Source of the DNA: an uncultured Clostridia bacterium
GTDB lineage: Bacteria; Bacillota; Clostridia; Oscillospirales; CAG-382
DNA: 64,000 nucleotides
Assembly: GCA_947630765.1 (NCBI GenBank)
Contig: CANRIX010000004.1
Location: 1 to 64,000, forward strand
Direction of reading: 5' to 3'
Part shown: positions 54,885 to 63,083 of the stretch, piece after piece
Layout: the number at the start of each line of letters is the position of its first letter
Position numbering within the stretch: position 1 is the stretch's first letter
The notes under the pieces: generated by a model
Told to the model about the DNA's origin: nothing
Database searches by the model: none
The model's input: the letters and a program-made list of their open reading frames with translations, nothing else
Translations under genes and position numbers: made by a program

Positions 54885-55994
54885 CTACGGAAGCGCGTGC
54901 TTCTTGCGGAGCAGGGACGCGAAGGTCTCGGCGAACAGGCGTCCCGCCTCTTTTGCCTCCTCGACGGTGTTTCCGCAGGAGCCGACCTCGACCAGAAGCG
55001 CCCCCGGCAGGAGCGCCTGGTTGAAGGCGGACGAACGCAGGTTGACCGGGCGAGCGAGGGTCGGATAGGTTTCGTTAAGCAGCTGCTGCAAATGGGTCGC
55101 GACGGTCAGGTTTTGCCGCCAGTTCGGGTGGACGGCGCCGTCCTGGTCGGTCCCGACGACCAGCATGAGCTGTGCGGTCTGCTTTCCGCCGATGGTCGTC
55201 AGGGTCTTTTCGCATCGGTCGTCCTGCGTGAAGATGGAGTCGCGGTGGATATCCAAAATGTAGCGAATGCTTGGGTGGGCGGCGAGCGCCTTGCGGGCGG
55301 CAGCGCGGGAATCCGCGTAGGCGTTGTTGAAATCCGGCAGATCGTGCATGACGCGGTCGTGCAGCACCGGGATGCCGAGCGATTCGAGCGTTTCCGCGAT
55401 GACGTCCCCGACCGCGACGACCGTTTCCGATGCGTCCTCCGAGCGGAAATCCTCCTCCGGCAGGTAGTAATCCACCCCGGCAGGCAGGTAGCTTTCGCTC
55501 CCGTGGGTGTGGTAGATCAGCACGAGCGGCTCGTCCGCCTGTGCGCCGGACAGGGACACCGGGTAGCTCCGGCGCAGGTAGTCGGCGAGATCGACGGCGT
55601 AGTCGGTGCGGTTGATGACGTTCAGCGCGGCGTCCGCCGGGTCGGTGTACCAGCAGAAGTTTTCGGCGAGGACGGTCAGCGCTCCCGCGGGCGGGGGAAG
55701 CGTCGGCGCGGACGACGATTCGTCCGGCCCCGACGGCTCGGCGACGTCGCCGCTCGTGTCGGACGTGTCGACGCTCGATTCGTCCGGGTCTGCGGTCTGC
55801 GGTCTGCGGTTCTCCGTATGTAACGCGGCGAGCGGTGGGTTTCGCGGGGTTTCCGCGAGCCGGTCGGCGAGATCCGACGGAATGGCGGAAGCGATGTACG
55901 GAACGGCGAAAAAGCTGCCGCACAGCATCGCCGTGCCGAGCAGCACCGCGCCTGCCTTATACAGCGCACGCCGCCTTTGCAGGGTCCATTGCAT
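54885..55994 (-). CDS. spoIIP: Stage II sporulation protein P (peptidoglycan amidase)
   Basis: The 369-aa product has an N-terminal membrane helix (about 14-38), a disordered Ser/Asp/Pro-rich linker, and the SpoIIP amidase domain with metal-binding YHTHGSESY (H162, H164, E167), DIHRDS (~246) and EVGSCGNT near the C-terminus. With SpoIID and SpoIIM it dissolves septal peptidoglycan to drive engulfment. It has a single-gene layout and is expected to be sigma-E-controlled. Confidence 0.93.
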   Translation of the reverse strand: MQWTLQRRRALYKAGAVLLGTAMLCGSFFAVPYIASAIPSDLADRLAETPRNPPLAALHTENRRPQTADPDESSVDTSDTSGDVAEPSGPDESSSAPTLPPPAGALTVLAENFCWYTDPADAALNVINRTDYAVDLADYLRRSYPVSLSGAQADEPLVLIYHTHGSESYLPAGVDYYLPEEDFRSEDASETVVAVGDVIAETLESLGIPVLHDRVMHDLPDFNNAYADSRAAARKALAAHPSIRYILDIHRDSIFTQDDRCEKTLTTIGGKQTAQLMLVVGTDQDGAVHPNWRQNLTVATHLQQLLNETYPTLARPVNLRSSAFNQALLPGALLVEVGSCGNTVEEAKEAGRLFAETFASLLRKKHALP

Positions 55995-56128
55995 GGGAAG
56001 ACTTCCTTTCGTTTCGTTTTCCTATTTTAGTATCATGTATATGCGTGTGCGGACGGAAATATACCGCTTTTTCACGGTTTTCCCGCAAAACGCGTATGCT
56101 GAAAGAAAAAACGAAAGGAAGACCCTTG

Positions 56129-56698
56129 ATGCACAACACGGCGCTGTTCAGCCTGAATACGCAAAAATACCTGACCCGGTTCGACGAGATCCTCGCGGAA
56201 ATGGTGCGCGGAATGACGCAGGTCAAACCGACGGACAGCATTTCCGAAACCTTCATCCTGCAAATGATCCCGCACCACCGCGCGGCGATCGAAATGTCCG
56301 AAAATCTTTTACAATATACGACGCTCATTCCGTTGCAGACCATCGCGCAGGGCATCATTCGCGAACAGACCCAAAGTATTTCGGATATGCAGGCTGCCCT
56401 GCCGGTCTGCGCCGCCTGCAGGAACGCGCCGCCGGAGCGTTCGCAGTACAATCAGCGCTTCCGCGCGATCTTCCGCACGATGGTCGACGGAATGCGGAAT
56501 GCACGCCGAACCAACGACATCGACGCAAACTTCATGCGGGAAATGATCCCGCACCACGAAGGCGCGATACGGATGTGCGAGAACGTCCGCCGTTTCCGCA
56601 TTTGCCCGGAATTGCAGCCGATCACGCAGGCGATCCTGGTTTCCCAGCGCGCGGGCATTCGGCAAATGGAGGCGCTTTTGCGGCAGATTCGCGGCTGA
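56129..56698 (+). CDS. Tandem DUF305 protein
   Basis: The 189-aa product has two DUF305 halves (ferritin-like helices), marked by QMIPHHRAAIEMSENLL (~45-61) and EMIPHHEGAIRMCENV (~137-152). No signal peptide is seen, unlike many family members. The MIPHH motifs could bind metal; no reaction is established. ATG 56129 follows CGAAAGGAAG; the longer upstream frame is rejected because it runs through the divergent spoIIP control region. Confidence 0.85.
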   Translation: MHNTALFSLNTQKYLTRFDEILAEMVRGMTQVKPTDSISETFILQMIPHHRAAIEMSENLLQYTTLIPLQTIAQGIIREQTQSISDMQAALPVCAACRNAPPERSQYNQRFRAIFRTMVDGMRNARRTNDIDANFMREMIPHHEGAIRMCENVRRFRICPELQPITQAILVSQRAGIRQMEALLRQIRG

Positions 56699-56710
56699 AT
56701 GAAAGCAAAA

Positions 56711-56740
56711 AGGGGCGGCAGGACCTCGTCTTGCCGCCCT
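56711..56740. terminator. Shared terminator between the DUF305 and GH35 genes
   Basis: A 12-bp stem (GGGCGGCAGGAC and near-complement, CTCG loop) is flanked by A on the left and CTTC on the right. On the minus strand it is followed by a T run, ending the GH35 transcript. It may also slow the plus-strand transcript. Confidence 0.75.
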
Positions 56741-56755
56741 TCAAAGGCTTGTCGT

Positions 56756-58507
56756 TTACGCGTCCTCCCCGAAATCCGGGCGATCCGTGAAGCGAATCGT
56801 CGAACATTCGGTGGAATCGCTCTCGAAGAGCAGAATCTCGTTGTCCCCCTCGCGCAGGAACGGGGCGGGGACGTAGAGCGTGTACTGAGGGCCGGCGTCG
56901 GCGTAGTAGCGCCCGATGTTGACGCCGTTGACCGTCACGAATCCTTTGTGGAATCCCCGCATGGAGAGAAACGTGTCGTTCGGCTTCCCGTCGATGTGCA
57001 ATACGGCGCGGTGGAACGCGGGGGAATCGGTCGTGCGGAACGGCTCGAAGGTCAGGCGGGAGAGGTCGTCCATCGGCAGCGCCGTCGTGCGCCAGCCGAA
57101 CAAGTACTGCCAGTCCGCCCGCACCGAGCGAAGTCCCTTGCTGTCGAGCGTGTTCGGTCCGTAATTGACGCGCCCGGTGTTTTCGCAGAGGATCGCGAGC
57201 CTGCCCGCACGGTCCGCCGGGATCTCCGGGCAGGAGAGCGTTCGCCCGTGTTCGAGGATCCCGACCCGCTTCCCGTCGAGGTAGACGGAACATCGGTCAG
57301 CGACCGGCTCGGGGCAGATCTGCACGCCGTGCGGAGCTTCCAGTTCGGCTTCGTAGAGCAGGTAGCCGTAATAGCTTTCGGTCTGCTCCATGGTCAGCGG
57401 AAGCGGCCCGTCCCATACGCCCGAGCGCACTTCGGCGAGGTGTTTCGGGTCGAACAGTTCGGCGGTGCCGAGGAGAGGGACCTCGCCGTAAGCGGTTTTC
57501 GGGCTGTCCGTCGCCGTCAGTTCCGGCACGGGAACATACTTTTTGAGGACGTCCCGCACGAGGTAGTATTTTTCCGTTCGGTCGCCCGCTTCGTTCAGCA
57601 GGGAATCGTAATCGTAGCTGGTTGTGGTCGGGGCGTAGGCGCCGGGCAGGTCGTTCGCGCCGCTCCAGAACCCGAAGTTGGTCCCGCCGTGGAACATGTA
57701 GTAGTTCAGGTGCCCGCCGATCTGCAGGAAGGTTTCCAATTCGTCCGCGACGTTCTTCGCGCTCCGGCGGTGGTGGCGTTCCCACCAGTGGTCGAACCAG
57801 CCGCACCAGTATTCGCCGCAGAGGAACGGGTCGCCGTACCCGAGCGAATGCAGTTTTTCCCGGTGTCCGACCGGGTCCGAGCCGAAGTTGTCGGCGAGGT
57901 ACAGGCCCGTCTCCGCCGCGCGAAGCATCGCGGGGTCGTCCCCGTCCGATCGGTAGAGTAGGCAGTTCGCGCCGAGCGAGCGGTAGAGCCGTTCGAGTTT
58001 GCGCAGGTATGCGCGGTCGTCGCCGTAGCTGCCGTATTCGTTTTCCACCTGCAGCAGCAGGATATTCCCGCCGTTCGTGCAGAGCCGGGGGACCAGAATG
58101 GGGAAGAGATGCTCGAAGAACGCCGTGACCTTTTCGAGGTAGGGCTCGTTGTCGCAACGGATCCGCATGCCCGGAACGTTCAACAGCCATGCGGGCAGTC
58201 CGCCGCCCTCCCATTCGGCGCAGATGAACGGTCCGGGGCGCACGATGGCGTACAGCCCCAGTTCTGCCGCCGTGTCGAGGAACGCGGCGAGGTCTAAAAT
58301 CCCGTCGAAGCAGAATTGCCCCTCCCGGGGTTCGTGCGCGTTCCACGCGACGTAGGTCTCCACCGTGTTGAGTCCGCACTCCTTCAGCTTCAGCAGCCGG
58401 TCGCGCCAGTATGCGCGCGGGACGCGGAAGTAATGGATCGCCCCGCTGAGCAGCCGGAACGGCTTTCTGTCGAGTAAAAATTGCCCGTCTTGTATCGTGA
58501 ACGTCAT
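56756..58507 (-). CDS. Glycoside hydrolase family 35 beta-galactosidase
   Basis: The 583-aa product has the GH35 barrel with LLSGAIHYFRVPRAYWRDRL at the N-terminus, the acid/base Glu in QVENEYGSYG (E157) and the nucleophile in CGEYWCGWFDHW (E232). C-terminal beta-sandwich domains follow. There is no signal peptide, so it acts inside the cell on imported beta-galactosides. The length is typical for bacterial GH35. A consensus promoter lies upstream. Confidence 0.93.
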   Translation of the reverse strand: MTFTIQDGQFLLDRKPFRLLSGAIHYFRVPRAYWRDRLLKLKECGLNTVETYVAWNAHEPREGQFCFDGILDLAAFLDTAAELGLYAIVRPGPFICAEWEGGGLPAWLLNVPGMRIRCDNEPYLEKVTAFFEHLFPILVPRLCTNGGNILLLQVENEYGSYGDDRAYLRKLERLYRSLGANCLLYRSDGDDPAMLRAAETGLYLADNFGSDPVGHREKLHSLGYGDPFLCGEYWCGWFDHWWERHHRRSAKNVADELETFLQIGGHLNYYMFHGGTNFGFWSGANDLPGAYAPTTTSYDYDSLLNEAGDRTEKYYLVRDVLKKYVPVPELTATDSPKTAYGEVPLLGTAELFDPKHLAEVRSGVWDGPLPLTMEQTESYYGYLLYEAELEAPHGVQICPEPVADRCSVYLDGKRVGILEHGRTLSCPEIPADRAGRLAILCENTGRVNYGPNTLDSKGLRSVRADWQYLFGWRTTALPMDDLSRLTFEPFRTTDSPAFHRAVLHIDGKPNDTFLSMRGFHKGFVTVNGVNIGRYYADAGPQYTLYVPAPFLREGDNEILLFESDSTECSTIRFTDRPDFGEDA

Positions 58508-58551
58508 CGCGTCAAAGGCTCCTTTTCGGGTTTTCCGTTTCTGTTTCGGTC

Positions 58552-58580
58552 AGTATACCAGATTTGCATGAATTTGTCAA
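58552..58580 (-). promoter_or_regulatory. Promoter of the GH35 gene
   Basis: On the minus strand TTGACA (58580-58575) and TATACT (58557-58552) have a 17-base spacer. Confidence 0.85.
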
Positions 58581-58686
58581 GGAAAAGGCGATTATCTGCA
58601 AAAATTCAAAAATATGTATCTTAATATACACGAAAAACGAGCGTTTTCAGCGACTCTACTGGCAGTAGAGTTCAAAATTGGCCACT

Positions 58687-58731
58687 CTACCGTCAGTTCC
58701 CGGGGGAGTTTCCCCCAGGAACCGGCGGTAG
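58687..58731. other. Large 21-bp imperfect hairpin between divergent promoters
   Basis: Arms 58687-58707 and 58711-58731 pair with three non-Watson-Crick positions around a GTT loop. A smaller palindrome (ACTCTA/TAGAGT with a 7-base centre) lies about 25 bases to the left. The hairpin sits directly before the -35 element of the degV promoter and may be an operator. Confidence 0.75.
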
Positions 58732-58732
58732 G

Positions 58733-58761
58733 TTGCATTTGCGGGAGGGGTCGTGTATACT
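58733..58761 (+). promoter_or_regulatory. Promoter of degV
   Basis: TTGCAT at 58733-58738 and TATACT at 58756-58761 are 17 bases apart. Confidence 0.65.
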
Positions 58762-58830
58762 GATTTTCGAGGACAGGGTGCGTGCGCCCCGGTCCCGCTC
58801 CGTTTCGATTGCCCGCCAAAGGAGGCCCGT

Positions 58831-59730
58831 ATGACACAGGAGATGCAAAACCTGCCGTTCGCGATTTTTACCGATACCTCTGCCAACCTGCCGACGCCGC
58901 TTTTGCGGAAATATCGGATCGGCGTGATCCCGTTTTCCTATTCGGTCAACGGAAAAAAACACGTCTGCGTGAATACGGAGACCTTCAAAAGCGCAGCCTA
59001 CTACGGGGCGATTCGCGCAGGCGCGGACGTGATGACGGCGCAGATCAACCCGCAAGCCTACATCGACGCGCTGTCTCCCGCGCTGAGCGCGGGGCTGGAC
59101 GTGCTGTTCGTCGGAATGTCCTCCGGCATCAGCGGGTCCTTCCGCAGTGCGGAGCTTGCGGCGCAGGAATTGCGGGCGATGTTTCCGAGCCGGACGGTCC
59201 GGCTGGTGGATACGCTCGGCGCGTCCCTCGGCGAGGGCATTCCGGCGCTGCGCGCCGCCGGGTACCGCGGGAAAGGGCGTTCCCTCGCGGAAACGGCCGA
59301 CCTCGTCGAAGCGGACTGCAAACGCATGTGCCAAATCTTCACGGTCGACGACCTGATGCACCTGCGCCGGGGCGGACGGCTTTCCGGGGTGTCCGCCGTC
59401 GTCGGGACCGTCCTCCACATCAAGCCGCTGCTGAAAGGGAACGAGCAAGGGCAGATCGTGACCTGCGGAAAGGTCCGCGGACGGAAGAACGCCATCGAAG
59501 CGCTCGCGCAGCGCTACGATTCGCTGGTCACGCACCCGGAAATCCAGACGGTCGGCGTCGCCCACGCGGACTGCCCGGAGGACGCCGAAATGCTTTGCGA
59601 CCTTTTGCGGAAGAACCGCCCGCCGAAGGAGATCCTGCTGGTGGACTACGAGCCGGTCACCGGGTCCCACGTCGGTCCGGGGGCGCTTGCGCTGTTCTTC
59701 CTTGGAAAGCCAGACGTGCGGAGCAAATAA
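58831..59730 (+). CDS. DegV family fatty-acid-binding protein
   Basis: The 299-aa product has the DegV pattern: FAIFTDTSANLP at the N-terminus, MSSGISGSFRSA (~92-103), then DDLMHLRRGGRLSG and a LHIKPLL strand. DegV/FakB proteins hold a fatty acid for phosphorylation by FakA. AAAGGAGG precedes ATG 58831. It is followed by a hemolysin III-type gene 21 bases later, probably on the same transcript. Confidence 0.92.
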   Translation: MTQEMQNLPFAIFTDTSANLPTPLLRKYRIGVIPFSYSVNGKKHVCVNTETFKSAAYYGAIRAGADVMTAQINPQAYIDALSPALSAGLDVLFVGMSSGISGSFRSAELAAQELRAMFPSRTVRLVDTLGASLGEGIPALRAAGYRGKGRSLAETADLVEADCKRMCQIFTVDDLMHLRRGGRLSGVSAVVGTVLHIKPLLKGNEQGQIVTCGKVRGRKNAIEALAQRYDSLVTHPEIQTVGVAHADCPEDAEMLCDLLRKNRPPKEILLVDYEPVTGSHVGPGALALFFLGKPDVRSK

Positions 59731-59751
59731 TTGATTGGAACAGGAGTTTTT

Positions 59752-60423
59752 ATGACAAGGACACGTCTTTCCGAACGGAAGCTGCCGTTCTATACGCACG
59801 GCGAAGAAGTTTTCAATACCGTTTCCCACATTGTCGGCGGCGCTTTTGGGGTGCTCGCACTGGTGCTGTGCGTAGTGTTTTCCGCGTTGCGGCGGGACGC
59901 GTGGTCAGTCGTCAGCGGCGCGGTCTACGGCGGGTCGATGGTCCTGCTGTACACGATGTCGAGCGTCTACCACGGGCTTCGCTCTTCCACGGCGAAGAAG
60001 GTCCTGCAGGTGCTTGATCACTGCACGATCTACGGGCTGATCGCCGGGACGTACACGCCGGTCGTGCTGTGCGCGATCCGCCCGGTTTCTCCCGGCTGGG
60101 GCTGGGGGCTGTTCGGTGTGGTTTGGGGGCTTGCGGTCGTCGCGACGGTCTTTACGGCGATCGACCTGAAAAAGTACGCGGTTTTCTCGATGATCTGCTA
60201 CCTCGGAATGGGCTGGTGCATCATTTTCGCCGCGAAGCCGACGTTCGCGTCGGTGCCCTTGCCGGGGCTCGTTCTTTTGCTCGCGGGCGGGATCGCATAC
60301 ACGATCGGGGCGATCCTGTTCGGTCTTGGGCGGAAACATCGGTATATGCACTCGGTTTTTCACCTGTTCGTGGTCGCCGGCAGTATCCTGCATTTCCTTG
60401 CCATTCTGTTCTATGTGCTTTGA
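59752..60423 (+). CDS. Hemolysin III / TrhA family membrane protein
   Basis: The 223-aa product has seven predicted membrane helices and the PAQR/HlyIII motifs: EEVFNTVSHIVGG near the N-terminus, SSVYHG (~77-82), and HSVFHLFVVAGSILHF near the C-terminus, with histidines that coordinate zinc. Family members affect membrane fluidity homeostasis, which fits the neighbouring fatty-acid-binding DegV. CAGGAG precedes ATG 59752. Confidence 0.9.
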   Translation: MTRTRLSERKLPFYTHGEEVFNTVSHIVGGAFGVLALVLCVVFSALRRDAWSVVSGAVYGGSMVLLYTMSSVYHGLRSSTAKKVLQVLDHCTIYGLIAGTYTPVVLCAIRPVSPGWGWGLFGVVWGLAVVATVFTAIDLKKYAVFSMICYLGMGWCIIFAAKPTFASVPLPGLVLLLAGGIAYTIGAILFGLGRKHRYMHSVFHLFVVAGSILHFLAILFYVL

Positions 60424-60526
60424 GTAAAAGACGCTTTCCGTTCATTCTCAAGGTGGTTTCGGGGCGTTTGTCGCGCTGTGACCGCTTTTGAAAGTATATT
60501 GATCCGTAGGTTTTGCGGATAAAACA

Positions 60527-60577
60527 GACCGTTGACGATTTCACCGGGGAACCGGCGGGTCAACGGTCTTTCTTTCG
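60527..60577 (+). terminator. Terminator after degV-trhA
   Basis: A 10-bp stem (GACCGTTGAC/GTCAACGGTC) encloses a 22-base loop and is followed by TTTCTTTC. Confidence 0.7.
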
Positions 60578-60588
60578 GCGTCAGGAAG

Positions 60589-60789
60589 CTATTCTTTCGG
60601 ATTCTTCAGAAACGCAAACAGGATCTGTACGATGCCTACGGCGATCAGAACAATTGCAAGAATAAACACAAACAGAAACGACGGGTCATAATAGGAATCT
60701 TTCAAACCATAAATGAATACATCGAAACAGATCAGTAAAATTCCAATCGTTGCTTCCATACTACCCACGAGATAAAGTGCTTTTCTCAT
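60589..60789 (-). CDS. Small two-helix membrane protein
   Basis: The 66-aa product has two hydrophobic helices (about 12-30 and 38-61) and short polar ends. It overlaps the upstream lipoprotein gene by four bases (ATGA), so it is coupled to it. The family is not recognised. AT-rich codon use matches its neighbours. Confidence 0.6.
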   Translation of the reverse strand: MRKALYLVGSMEATIGILLICFDVFIYGLKDSYYDPSFLFVFILAIVLIAVGIVQILFAFLKNPKE

Positions 60790-61700
60790 TTTAGATTGAT
60801 ATACACCTCCAAAGCCTCGACTTCCTCGGCATTCGTGCGAGAGAGTTGCGCGGAGATATAATAATCACCTTCTGCATCGATAATAAGCGTTGTGTTATTG
60901 ATTATCCATGTTTTTGAGAATGTTGCTTCAAGTTTGGAAATAGCGTCAGCTATTGCTTCTTTTTCAATTTGATTTTCCGCAAGAGAATACATTCCAAGAT
61001 ACTTTGCATTTACGCCGACAACTTCGCCATTCCTATTTACGCTGATTTGAATTGCGTCATTCGTCGGGGTCCCCCAAACATATTTTCGATATACCACCGT
61101 GTATTGTACGGCTGGTTCCGTATCCGTGTATATCGTTTGTTCGTATGTGTACGCTTGTTGCACTGTTTCCCCGTATAAATACCGAATTGTCGCCTCTGCA
61201 ATGCTTTTGGCTTCGGATTCAGTCAAATCTCCGGGTGCTTGTAAATCGTTTTCATCAAGATCGGCGAAAAACAAAAGCTCATTTGTGGATACTCTTGTAT
61301 CTGCTTGAATCGTGTCATTTTTATAGGCGTTAAATTGGCTATAGTCTTTAAGTGCATTTGAAGAGGACAATGCTGTTTCATAGGTCCCGCTGTATTGCAA
61401 CGAATACGTTTTACCGTTTAATTCGAGCGTTTTTTGCTTATCCACGTTGCTTGGTTTGCCGATTTCGGTCTTGCCCGAAAAGGAGAACACTTTTGTTTCC
61501 GCATCTTTGAATGTAATGTCAGTTGAATCCTGTTCAACTTTAATCATTTCTCCAGTAGCAGGATAACAATAAATGACATAATCTTTAGGTTCAACCGGCA
61601 GATCGTTCTTCGTATCGACTCCCAAATCAGATGTGTTCGTACAAGATGTCATAACGGTTGCAAACAGTATACAACCAATGATCGTAAATATTTTCTTCAA
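60786..61700 (-). CDS. Lipoprotein of unknown function
   Basis: The 304-aa product has a lipoprotein signal (MKKIFTIIGCILF...TSC). Its mature part has strand-rich character, and a region around 165-225 (ESEAKSIAEATIRYLYG, then a GEVVGVNA strand) resembles a PepSY-like or NTF2-like fold. I chose TTG 61700, which has GCGGAGTGA seven bases upstream; the in-frame GTG at 61709 sits directly on that site. The pair with the histidine kinase region is on the same strand. Confidence 0.65.
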   Translation of the reverse strand: MKKIFTIIGCILFATVMTSCTNTSDLGVDTKNDLPVEPKDYVIYCYPATGEMIKVEQDSTDITFKDAETKVFSFSGKTEIGKPSNVDKQKTLELNGKTYSLQYSGTYETALSSSNALKDYSQFNAYKNDTIQADTRVSTNELLFFADLDENDLQAPGDLTESEAKSIAEATIRYLYGETVQQAYTYEQTIYTDTEPAVQYTVVYRKYVWGTPTNDAIQISVNRNGEVVGVNAKYLGMYSLAENQIEKEAIADAISKLEATFSKTWIINNTTLIIDAEGDYYISAQLSRTNAEEVEALEVYINLK

Positions 61701-61814
61701 TTTAATCACTCCGCTTTCGTTCCTATCAAGATATTGAATTCTATCGCTGCAATTTTTGAGCCCTTGAAGTATAAGTACGGGTGTATTACCGAAGAGAATC
61801 CATAAAATGTGTTT

Positions 61815-62993
61815 TTATCCTTCGACAGGGAAAAGAACGTATCCATCGAGAGCGAATCGTTTCACGTCCTCGAACGCATATTCGGGGATCGGATTCGATT
61901 CCCCTTTTGCATACCGAAAACGCGGAAAGCGGGTCGCGCTCGACAATTCTACGCCTTCGTCGTAGTAAAAGACATACCTGAAATCAGCGTCAAAGTACAA
62001 CGCATACATATCACCTTCCCGGAACATATCACCTTCCCGGACATAGGTTCCTTCCGCCACGGCATTGCCGGAATCCATTAACGAACACGTTCCATTTGTC
62101 GTATCCAGTTTGAAATAAGGGGAAATTTGATAAATGTCCTCAATGTCCCCCGTCGGGAACACGGTCGTTGTAGACTGGGTTTTATTGGACGAAAATTCAA
62201 TTGCAATGTCGCCGCGCGTATCTGCAACCCTGAACAGATCCGTAAATCTTTCCCGATCCGTGAAATCCGCGCCGCCGCCCATAATGAAGAGGAAATAGTC
62301 TCTATCCGTATCGGAAGAATACCCGGGGATATAGAAAACGTACTCGGGATACATACTGTTGTACGAAACGGGGTCTCTGCCGACAGAGAGGATCGCTTCT
62401 GCAGCGGTGAAGAAAGCCTTTGGTGAGGACAACGCCTTCAAACGGTACAGAATAATCGTATGAATATCCTTTTCGATCCGATTCCGGTCAAGAGAGGTCC
62501 GCCCCGCAAGAGCCGACACCTCGGAACCTTCCAAAACCGGGAAGCGTTCCGCCGCTTGCGGCGCAGACGAGCCGGGGTCGAACGCGCCGAGGATCACCGT
62601 ATCGTATGCCTGATAGAGGCGGATGGAATCCTGAATGACAAAGAATACCTCTTCGGTCGTCAAGGAACGGATGACCTCTTTTTCATAATTGCTCTGCCAA
62701 TACTGGTCGAGATATTCTTCAGAGATCACCGTAACGGTTTTTCCGTCCTCGCTGACGTCATACATGGCGCCGAATTTTTCCTGCAATTCCGATTGCGGCG
62801 TAGGCGAGCCGTCGTCTACAAGAATACTGCTGTCCGTGCTGAACAGACTTCCCATGCTGATCTGACTTCCCATGTCATATGCTTTCGCATCCCCGTTTTC
62901 GGTTGCAATGACGTGCATACAGCCGACAAGAATGATCGAGGATGCAAGAAGAAGCGCCGAGACAATGCCGAAAAACTTAAAATTACTTTTCAT
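61815..62993 (-). CDS. Lipoprotein of unknown function next to a histidine kinase
   Basis: The 392-aa product has a hydrophobic N-terminus ending LVGC, a probable lipobox, and no recognised domain. Near the C-terminus an in-frame 18-bp tandem duplication gives VREGDM-FREGDM (62007-62042). GAAGGAAGG precedes ATG 62993. It lies 90 bases after the kinase gene on the same strand and may be an accessory or a target of that system. Confidence 0.65.
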   Translation of the reverse strand: MKSNFKFFGIVSALLLASSIILVGCMHVIATENGDAKAYDMGSQISMGSLFSTDSSILVDDGSPTPQSELQEKFGAMYDVSEDGKTVTVISEEYLDQYWQSNYEKEVIRSLTTEEVFFVIQDSIRLYQAYDTVILGAFDPGSSAPQAAERFPVLEGSEVSALAGRTSLDRNRIEKDIHTIILYRLKALSSPKAFFTAAEAILSVGRDPVSYNSMYPEYVFYIPGYSSDTDRDYFLFIMGGGADFTDRERFTDLFRVADTRGDIAIEFSSNKTQSTTTVFPTGDIEDIYQISPYFKLDTTNGTCSLMDSGNAVAEGTYVREGDMFREGDMYALYFDADFRYVFYYDEGVELSSATRFPRFRYAKGESNPIPEYAFEDVKRFALDGYVLFPVEG

Positions 62994-63083
62994 ACCTCAT
63001 ACCTTCCTTCAATAATTTACTTGGGGGATATCTCAACCCGCGTATTTATTATATCGAAAGTATATCACCGACTTATCGCCAAG

